From contig JAFVXL010000085.1 in the NCBI GenBank assembly GCA_017501145.1, positions 1 through 54,113 of the forward strand: a DNA stretch of 54,113 bases. The letters run 5' to 3'. The DNA comes from Clostridia bacterium. Its GTDB lineage: Bacteria; Bacillota; Clostridia; Christensenellales; Pumilibacteraceae. A program made the translations under genes and the position numbers. Of this stretch, positions 49,040 through 54,113 are shown one piece after another. The notes beneath the pieces were generated by a model that made no database searches, was not told the origin of the DNA, and saw only the letters and a program-made list of their open reading frames with translations. Every line of letters begins with the position of its first letter. The first letter of the stretch is position 1.

Positions 49040-50038
49040 ATGATTACTTTTGAAGGATATGACAAAAGAATAGAAGGTATACTCGCAGCGCTTAATGCTA
49101 ACGGAATTAAGGATCTTGAAGAGGCTAGACAAATTTGTCTTGATAAGGGCATTAACGTTGACGCTATCGTTAAGGGCACTCAGCCTATCGCGTTTGAGAA
49201 CGCAAGCTGGGCATACACCGTAGGTTGCGCAATCGCAATTAAGAAGGGCTGCAAGAAGGCTATGGACGCAGCAGTTGCAATCGGTGAGGGCTTGCAGGCA
49301 TTTTGCGTACCCGGCTCGGTTGCTCAGCAACGCCAAGTAGGACTTGGACACGGCAACCTTGCATCTATGCTCCTTGACGAAAAGACCTCGTGCTTCTGCT
49401 TCCTTGCAGGACACGAAAGCTTTGCCGCAGCAGAAGGCGCAATAGGTATTGCTAAGACGGCTAACAAGGTTCGTAAAAATCCGCTTCAAGTTATTTTGAA
49501 TGGACTTGGCAAGGACGCGGCTATGATTATTAGCAGAATCAACGGCTTTACTTACGTTCAGACCGAATACGACTACTTTACGGGCGACCTTAAAATAGTT
49601 AAGGAATACGCATACTCGGACGGCGAGCGCGCTAAGGTAAGATGCTATGGCGCAGACGACGTAAGAGAAGGCGTTGCTATTATGCAGCACGAAGACGTTG
49701 ACGTTTCCATTACCGGCAACTCGACTAACCCCACTCGTTTCCAACACCCCGTTGCAGGCACATACAAAAAGCTTTGCGTAGATAACGGCAAAAAGTATTT
49801 CTCGGTGGCATCTGGCGGTGGCACGGGTAGAACTCTCCATCCCGACAATATGGCAGCAGGTCCCGCTTCGTACGGTATGACCGACACTATGGGACGTATG
49901 CACTCTGACGCTCAGTTTGCAGGCTCGTCTTCCGTGCCTGCTCATGTAGAAATGATGGGACTTATCGGAATGGGTAACAACCCCATGGTAGGCGCAACGG
50001 TAGCGGTAGCAGTTGCTGTTGAAGAAGCGATGAAATAA
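49040..50038 (+). CDS. GGGtGRT protein family member
   Basis: 332-residue soluble protein with AGGAGGT just before the ATG. The family hallmark appears as SGGGTGRTLHPDNMAAGP near residue 255. Other conserved stretches are GHGNLASMLLDEKTSCFCFL, HESFAAAEGAIGIAK, the glycine-rich MVGATVAVAVAVEEAM end and the Cys-rich CFCF. It is always or nearly always found next to the NifU-like protein encoded upstream; biochemical function is unknown to me. A terminator follows 24 bases after the stop. Confidence 0.88.
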   Translation: MITFEGYDKRIEGILAALNANGIKDLEEARQICLDKGINVDAIVKGTQPIAFENASWAYTVGCAIAIKKGCKKAMDAAVAIGEGLQAFCVPGSVAQQRQVGLGHGNLASMLLDEKTSCFCFLAGHESFAAAEGAIGIAKTANKVRKNPLQVILNGLGKDAAMIISRINGFTYVQTEYDYFTGDLKIVKEYAYSDGERAKVRCYGADDVREGVAIMQHEDVDVSITGNSTNPTRFQHPVAGTYKKLCVDNGKKYFSVASGGGTGRTLHPDNMAAGPASYGMTDTMGRMHSDAQFAGSSSVPAHVEMMGLIGMGNNPMVGATVAVAVAVEEAMK

Positions 50039-50061
50039 GGATAAAAGCAATATAGCAAAAC

Positions 50062-50095
50062 AAAAAGGACAAGCTTTTTAAGTTTGTCCTTTTTA
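50062..50095 (+). terminator. Terminator after the GGGtGRT gene
   Basis: AAAAAGGACAAGCTT / AAGTTTGTCCTTTTT stem with a short loop; T-rich on the plus strand and A-rich at its left side, so it may also serve the convergent minus-strand unit. Confidence 0.88.
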
Positions 50096-50116
50096 CGTGT
50101 CGGTTAAAAATGCCGA

Positions 50117-50209
50117 TTATTTTTGTTCGTTGTCTGTTTTCTTGTTTTTACGCTTGCTTGTTGCGTAGCTTACGAGGTAGGTTGCTCCAACGATTACAGC
50201 AACTATCAT
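50117..50209 (-). CDS. Small membrane peptide, 30 aa, overlapping the oadB remnant
   Basis: A 30-residue frame: one membrane helix (MIVAVIVGATYLVSYA) then a basic tail (TSKRKNKKTDNEQK). Its ATG overlaps the oadB-remnant stop as ATGA, suggesting translational coupling, but there is no ribosome binding site of its own. It could be a real small subunit, or merely the end of the decayed gene read in another frame. Confidence 0.35.
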   Translation of the reverse strand: MIVAVIVGATYLVSYATSKRKNKKTDNEQK

Positions 50210-50635
50210 AAAAACGCCTCGCCGATAATAGCAATCGAAGCAAAGTCCTTAACTTTAGGGAAGAACATTGACGCCATGCACAGCGTAAAGAATATACCAA
50301 ACTGCGCTGCCGCACCGAAAATCATAAGCTTGGGGTTAGAAAGAAGTGGACCGAAGTCAATCATTGCTCCAATACCGATAAACAAAAGAAGCGGAAAAAG
50401 CTCGTTAGCTATACCTGCGTTGTATAAGGTATGGAGTGGTTCTGCGATACCTGCATTTGGGAAGTTCATAAGAATTGCGCCAAAGCCGATGGGCAAAAGC
50501 AAGGTAGGTTCCATGTTCTTCTTGATGGCTAGAAAAATAAGCACGCCGCCTATAAATCCACATTATAATCATTTTCCAGTTGTCGCCTTGGAAAAACGAT
50601 ACAATGCCGTTAAATAAAGTTTCAAATTCTCCCAT
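50206..50635 (-). pseudogene. Truncated, frameshifted sodium-translocating decarboxylase beta subunit (oadB/gcdB remnant)
   Basis: The start (GEFETLFNGIVSFFQGDNW, after AGGAG) and, in the next frame, GFIGGVLIFLAIKKNMEPTL, LLPIGFGAILMNFPNAG, LFIGIGAMIDFGPLLSNP and AAAQFGIFFTL are clearly the N-terminal third of an OadB-type decarboxylase beta subunit, a membrane protein of about 375-430 residues that couples decarboxylation to Na+ export. There is one extra T after codon KMIIM (near 50563), which breaks the frame, and the sequence stops at SIAIIGEAF just where the invariant Asp-containing Gly-rich motif should begin. The remaining two thirds is absent. No alpha or gamma subunit is nearby. Two independent lesions favour true decay over a sequencing slip. 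Confidence 0.78.
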
Positions 50636-50662
50636 TTTTTTACTCTCCTACATATAAGCAAT

Positions 50663-50696
50663 AAAAAAGAGACCTTTGCCTAAAGCAAAAAGTCTC
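50663..50696 (-). terminator. Leader terminator of the riboswitch
   Basis: On the minus strand GAGAC-TTTTTGC ... GCAAAG-GTCTC followed by TTTTTT. Its 5' arm is also the 3' arm of the aptamer's closing stem, so terminator and aptamer exclude each other. Confidence 0.75.
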
Positions 50697-50786
50697 GTTA
50701 AAGCATTAGCTTTCGAAAAACCGAGCGAATTTCGCTGTTTTGACGGCTTTCGAGCGTAGAAACTCCGCAAACTACTCCCTTTTTTA
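50685..50786 (-). promoter_or_regulatory. Riboswitch aptamer resembling the yybP-ykoY (Mn2+) class
   Basis: On the minus strand the leader starts AAAAAAGGGAGTAG, continues with CTACGCTC...GCCGTCAA and an AGCGAAATTCGCT hairpin, and closes with GCTTTAACGAGACTTTTTG. The order GGGAGTAG, GTCAA, a paired helix and a final AACGAGACTTTTT-type strand that pairs back to the 5' A/G tract matches my memory of the Mn2+-sensing yybP-ykoY aptamer, an ON switch. In that class ligand binding stabilises the closing stem and prevents the terminator described separately. The downstream gene is a decayed decarboxylase subunit, which is not a usual target. Class assignment is from memory. Confidence 0.6.
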
Positions 50787-50796
50787 TTACGATTGT

Positions 50797-50824
50797 ATTA
50801 TAAAAGTTTGAGAGTTTTTGTCAA
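50797..50824 (-). promoter_or_regulatory. Promoter of the riboswitch leader
   Basis: On the minus strand TTGACA (50819-50824), 16-base spacer, TATAAT (50797-50802). Confidence 0.75.
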
Positions 50825-50878
50825 CGAAATCTATACATAAATAAAAAATTTTTATAAAAAACGCATAAATTATTCAAG

Positions 50879-52252
50879 TCAAGATAACAAGCCCAAGGCA
50901 ATGTTAGAGTAGATTATAAGAGAAAGCGCGTCTACAATAGTAGTTATAAACGGGCTTGCTACGACTGCCGGATCGAGCTTTATTGCCTTGGCCAGTAGCG
51001 GCAATGAAGATCCGATAAGCTTAGCGATTACTATCGTAATAAAGAGCGCGATCGAAACCGTAAGAGCGACGTACACGTTCATAGGGTTGTATAGGCTGTC
51101 TATAAGCATAAGCTTTGCAAAGCACACCACGCCCATAACTACGCCAAGCATAAGCGAAACACAAAATTCTCGCCACACTACTTTAAGCACGTCACGCGGA
51201 TATGTTTCGCCAAGCGCAATGCTTCTGATAATGGTAACCGACGACTGACTGCCGGCATTACCGCCCGTATCCATAAGCATAGGCACGCAAGCAAAGAGCG
51301 TTACGCTAAGGCCAAGCAAGACGTCCTCGTACGCGCTTATAATAAGGCTTGTAAACGTTGCGCTTACCATAAGAAGAAGGAGCCACGGCAGGCGGTTGAG
51401 AAAAATTTTCCAAACGCTTGTTTTGAAATATGGTCTGTCGCTAGGCGTAACTGCGGACATTTTTGAGAAGTCTTCGTCGTTTTCTTCACGCAATACGTCC
51501 ATTGCGTCGTCTACAGTTACGATACCAACGAGGCGATCCTCTTTGTCAACGACTGCCATAGACAAAAAGCCGTAACGCTGCATTTCGTGCGCGACGTACT
51601 CTTTGTCGGCGTGCGTGTTTACTCTAATGACGCTCGTTTCCATAATATCGGCTATCTTGTCGTCTTGGGAGGCAAGAAGCAAATCCTTTACCGAAACTAA
51701 GCCAACGAGCTTCCGACTTTGGTCTGTAACGAAGCAGATATAAATTGTTTCTTTGTCCGGGCCCGTTTTGCGAATACGTTCAAACGCCTCTTTTACGGTA
51801 TAATGCGCTTTTAGGTTGACGTACTCGGTAGTCATTATGGTGCCGGCGCTGTCTTCGGGATACGAAAGAATGGCGTTTATGCTATCGCGCGTTTCTTTGT
51901 CTGCCTGGGCAAGGATTTTCTTGACGATAGCGGCAGGCATTTCTTCGATAATATCTACAGTATCGTCCAAGAATAGCTCGCTCAAAATATCTTTGATTTC
52001 TTTGTCATTAAATTTGTTAAGCAAAAACTCCTGCTGCTCAGCATCCATTTCTACGAAGGTTTCGGCAGCAAGCTCCTTGGGCAAAAGTCTATATACAATC
52101 GCAAGCTTGTCGTCAGAGATTTCATACAATACTTCTGCAAGGTCAACGGCGTTCATTTCGCTCAATAGCATTTTCGTTTCGGCAAAGTTCTTTTGTTCAA
52201 GGCAGTGTTCAACTTTTTGAGCAATATCTATAAGTTCGTCTTTTTCTAACAT
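50879..52252 (-). CDS. mgtE: MgtE magnesium transporter
   Basis: 457 residues. Order of domains: MgtE N domain (about 1-125, LLSEMNAVDLAEVLYEIS, LLPKELAAETFVEM), two CBS domains (about 130-250, YPEDSAGTIMTTEYV, LVGLVSVKDLLL, MAVVDKEDRLVGIVTVDDAM), a connecting helix and five membrane helices with PMLMDTGGNAGSQSS, the ion-pore signature, near residue 330. MgtE is a Mg2+-gated Mg2+ channel; CBS and N domains sense cytosolic Mg2+ and close it. The start at 52252 is used because GGAG, which overlaps an upstream ATG at 52264, sits seven bases before it. No Mg2+ riboswitch is visible in its short leader. Confidence 0.96.
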   Translation of the reverse strand: MLEKDELIDIAQKVEHCLEQKNFAETKMLLSEMNAVDLAEVLYEISDDKLAIVYRLLPKELAAETFVEMDAEQQEFLLNKFNDKEIKDILSELFLDDTVDIIEEMPAAIVKKILAQADKETRDSINAILSYPEDSAGTIMTTEYVNLKAHYTVKEAFERIRKTGPDKETIYICFVTDQSRKLVGLVSVKDLLLASQDDKIADIMETSVIRVNTHADKEYVAHEMQRYGFLSMAVVDKEDRLVGIVTVDDAMDVLREENDEDFSKMSAVTPSDRPYFKTSVWKIFLNRLPWLLLLMVSATFTSLIISAYEDVLLGLSVTLFACVPMLMDTGGNAGSQSSVTIIRSIALGETYPRDVLKVVWREFCVSLMLGVVMGVVCFAKLMLIDSLYNPMNVYVALTVSIALFITIVIAKLIGSSLPLLAKAIKLDPAVVASPFITTIVDALSLIIYSNIALGLLS

Positions 52253-52290
52253 AAATAGCTCCATCTAAACTTGTAAAATACTGTAAATAT

Positions 52291-52319
52291 ATTGTATCAT
52301 ATGATATCCGATTTGTCAA
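52291..52319 (-). promoter_or_regulatory. Promoter of mgtE
   Basis: On the minus strand TTGACA (52314-52319), 17-base spacer, TACAAT (52291-52296). Confidence 0.75.
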
Positions 52320-52342
52320 TAGTTCAAAACGGTCATAAATTC

Positions 52343-52371
52343 TTGACAAAACAACCATAATATTATATAAT
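52343..52371 (+). promoter_or_regulatory. Promoter of the acyltransferase gene
   Basis: TTGACA (52343-52348), 17-base spacer, TATAAT (52366-52371), divergent from the mgtE promoter. Confidence 0.85.
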
Positions 52372-52398
52372 TAGACATAATATTTCTTAAAGGTGTAT

Positions 52399-53658
52399 AT
52401 GAAGACAACAAATCACGAAGTTAAGCATTACGATTTCACTAAGCCGCCCCGTAAGGGAAGTGTGGTTTTGTTCCCGATCGTGTGGGCAATAAGCGGCGTT
52501 ATTATGAAAATGCACAAGGCGCGTATAGAAAAAATAAATATGGACGGACTTAAGCCGCCGTATCTTCTTTTGTGTACGCACCACTCCTTTTATGACCTTA
52601 AGCTTATGCAAACGGCGGCATTTCCGCATAGAGTTAATCCCGTTGCTGCAATTGACGCGTTTGTTTTGCATAATAGATTTATTATGCGTGGTCTTGGCTG
52701 CATTTGTAAACGCAAATTCTTGCCTATGGATATGGCGCTTATTCGCAATATGAAGTACGCGGTTAACAAAAACAAGCAAATTTGCGTGCTTTATCCCGAA
52801 GCAAGATTTTCGCTTGACGGCAAGCGTTCGTACATACCTCAATCGGTTGGTAAGCTGTGCAAGACGCTCGGAGTGCCCGTTGTTACGCTAGCTATGCACG
52901 GTTGTTATACTGCAAATCCGCAGTTTAGTCAAAAGCGCTACGGCGGTGTTCCTCTTAAGGCAGAAATGAAGCAAATTGTCACACAAGAGGAGCTTAAGAC
53001 CATTTCGCCCGAAGAAATCAACGAGCGTATTCTCGCTAATATGCAGTATGACGACTACAAGTACCAAAAAGAAAATAATATACGCATAAAGGATGCTAAT
53101 AGAGCTAAAGGCTTAGAGAGCTTGCTGTATCAATGTCCGCATTGCTACACCGAGCACGCTATGACGACTAATGGTTCTACGCTTAGATGCAACCATTGTG
53201 GTAAGGCTTACGAATATACCGAGCTTGGCGAAATGAGAGCGCTTGACGGCGAAACCGAATTTTCACATATTCCCGATTGGTTTGATTGGCAGCGTGACAA
53301 CGTTCGTAAGGAAGTAGAGTCGGGTAAGTATTATTTCGAAGACGACGTGGATGTATTCACTATGCCTAACGGCAAGAGGTTCTATCCGCAAGGTAAGGGC
53401 AAGCTCGTGCACTCGCTTGACGGATTTAGCCTTATTTGCTCGGCTTACGGCAAGGAGATAAGCGAGCATTGGAGAGGCGAAGATACATACGGCTTGCATA
53501 TAGAATATAATTTCCGCAAAAAGGCGGACGTTATAGATATAAGCAAGGTGGACGAAAGCTACTGGCTGTATCCCACCAAGAAAAACGTTATTACTAAGCT
53601 TTCGCTTGCTACCGAGGAAATATTTAAGCTTAAGACAAAAGGCGAAATTTTAAGATAA
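52399..53658 (+). CDS. PlsC-like acyltransferase with C-terminal zinc ribbon
   Basis: 419 residues from the ATG at 52399, preceded by AAAGGTG. The N-terminal 220 residues form a PlsC-type domain: a hydrophobic segment (VVLFPIVWAISGVIM), the H(X)4D catalytic motif in CTHHSFYDLKLM (about residue 62) and the acceptor-site motif YPEARFS (about 134). Such enzymes transfer acyl groups to lysophosphatidate or similar lipids at the inner membrane face. After about residue 240 there is a rubredoxin-like zinc ribbon (CPHCYTEH ... CNHCG) and a further 130-residue beta-rich domain (GETEFSHIPDWFDWQRDNVR, HSLDGFSLICSAYG). The zinc ribbon and extra domain are unusual for PlsC and suggest another substrate. 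Confidence 0.8.
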   Translation: MKTTNHEVKHYDFTKPPRKGSVVLFPIVWAISGVIMKMHKARIEKINMDGLKPPYLLLCTHHSFYDLKLMQTAAFPHRVNPVAAIDAFVLHNRFIMRGLGCICKRKFLPMDMALIRNMKYAVNKNKQICVLYPEARFSLDGKRSYIPQSVGKLCKTLGVPVVTLAMHGCYTANPQFSQKRYGGVPLKAEMKQIVTQEELKTISPEEINERILANMQYDDYKYQKENNIRIKDANRAKGLESLLYQCPHCYTEHAMTTNGSTLRCNHCGKAYEYTELGEMRALDGETEFSHIPDWFDWQRDNVRKEVESGKYYFEDDVDVFTMPNGKRFYPQGKGKLVHSLDGFSLICSAYGKEISEHWRGEDTYGLHIEYNFRKKADVIDISKVDESYWLYPTKKNVITKLSLATEEIFKLKTKGEILR

Positions 53659-53666
53659 GATATATG

Positions 53667-53697
53667 GCTCTATCGCTTATGCGGTAGGGCTTTTTTC
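53667..53697 (+). terminator. Terminator after the acyltransferase gene
   Basis: GCTCTATCGC-TTAT-GCGGTAGGGC (with G-U pairs) followed by TTTTTT. Confidence 0.88.
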
Positions 53698-53735
53698 TTT
53701 TAGATAAAATTATATAAAAAAATTTTAAAGAGGTA

Positions 53736-53767
53736 TTGACAAATCTTGAAATTTGTGGTAATATAAT
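53736..53767 (+). promoter_or_regulatory. Promoter of the partial lipoprotein gene
   Basis: TTGACA (53736-53741) with TAATAT at a 17-base spacer, overlapping TATAAT at 53762-53767. Confidence 0.65.
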
Positions 53768-53795
53768 TATATACAATGAAAAATGGAGGTATGGT

Positions 53796-54113
53796 ATGAA
53801 AAATGTAATAGCTTTTTTGTTGACGGTTGTGTGTGCTTTTCCTTTTATGTGTTGCAAAAGCAACGATAGAGAAAAAGATGTTGTGCAACAAGAAAAAGTA
53901 GAATATTTCGAAGGCGCAAGCCAAATTTCGGAAACAAATGAGATGCAAATTTCGGCAGCTGATACGACAGTCACATCATATGATACTTTTCTTGAGGCTT
54001 ATTATCGAGGATTAACACAAAATTTTGGACACAACTATCAAAAATCGTGTGGATATGTTGCATTGGGAATGTTGCTTTCTTATTATGATACATATTTAGA
54101 CGATGATATAATA
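53796..54113 (+). CDS. Lipoprotein with putative cysteine-peptidase domain, 5' part
   Basis: The gene runs off the right edge; 106 residues are visible. GGAGG lies six bases before the ATG at 53796. The leader (NVIAFLLTVVCAFPFMCC) ends in a lipobox-like Cys, so it should be a membrane lipoprotein. After a polar linker (residues 22-60), the segment NYQKSCGYVALGMLLSYYDT looks like the catalytic-Cys helix of papain-fold or C39-like peptidases (Gln, then Ser-Cys-Gly-x-x-Ala). The His and Asp/Asn partners would lie beyond the window, so peptidase activity is a guess. Confidence 0.6.
   Translation, partial: MKNVIAFLLTVVCAFPFMCCKSNDREKDVVQQEKVEYFEGASQISETNEMQISAADTTVTSYDTFLEAYYRGLTQNFGHNYQKSCGYVALGMLLSYYDTYLDDDII

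Overview
The window looks like a chromosomal segment of an anaerobic, spore-forming Bacillota (Clostridia-type, probably an uncultured gut lineage). The support is: AGGAGG-type ribosome binding sites on most genes, TTGACA/TATAAT promoters, lipobox lipoproteins and no outer-membrane functions, the sporulation genes spmA, spmB and a spoVB-like flippase, a DapL-type diaminopimelate aminotransferase, a long single-chain PurL, and BspA-like leucine-rich-repeat surface proteins. I saw no tRNA, rRNA, insertion sequence or CRISPR array.

Layout. 1-6.4 kb: 3' part of purL, a YwaF/TMEM164-like membrane protein, a SANT-like DNA-binding protein, two unknown small genes and a dapL broken by one extra base in an A8 run. 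6.4-6.7 kb: a structured non-coding RNA with its own promoter and terminator. 6.7-9.2 kb (minus strand): an ECF folate-type S component that probably starts at TTG, and a SpoVB-like flippase. 9.4-23.8 kb: three secreted surface proteins, namely an 852-residue LRR lipoprotein, a 2,928-residue LRR lipoprotein and a thermolysin-family protease. 23.9-25.0 kb: spmA-spmB. 25.0-29.7 kb: metG-tatD, an M29 aminopeptidase and a YwlG-family gene.

29.8-42.7 kb is the most distinctive part. Two small XRE regulators (minus strand) lie next to a nine-gene plus-strand operon. It encodes a membrane protein with a Pro/Glu-rich linker, two SipW-type (Ser/His) signal peptidases, three TasA/camelysin-like proteins with SipW-cognate leaders, a fourth TasA-like protein held by membrane helices at both ends, a fifth exported protein with the same leader motif, and a 1,520-residue repeat (beta-helix-like) protein. 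It resembles an expanded tapA-sipW-tasA matrix-fibre locus; in Bacillus that operon is repressed by the XRE protein SinR. Here two palindromes overlap the two candidate promoters, and the long intergenic leaders carry elaborate hairpins, including one pair whose arms copy and complement the downstream ribosome binding site.

42.7-54.1 kb: a heterodimeric ABC exporter with one degenerate ATP site, a YitT-family membrane protein, a FlK-like thioesterase, a NifU-like/GGGtGRT pair, a decayed oadB behind a riboswitch that resembles the yybP-ykoY (Mn2+) class, mgtE, a PlsC-like acyltransferase with a zinc ribbon, and the start of a lipoprotein with a cysteine-peptidase-like motif that runs off the end.

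All assignments come from reading the sequence and recalled family motifs; no database search was run.
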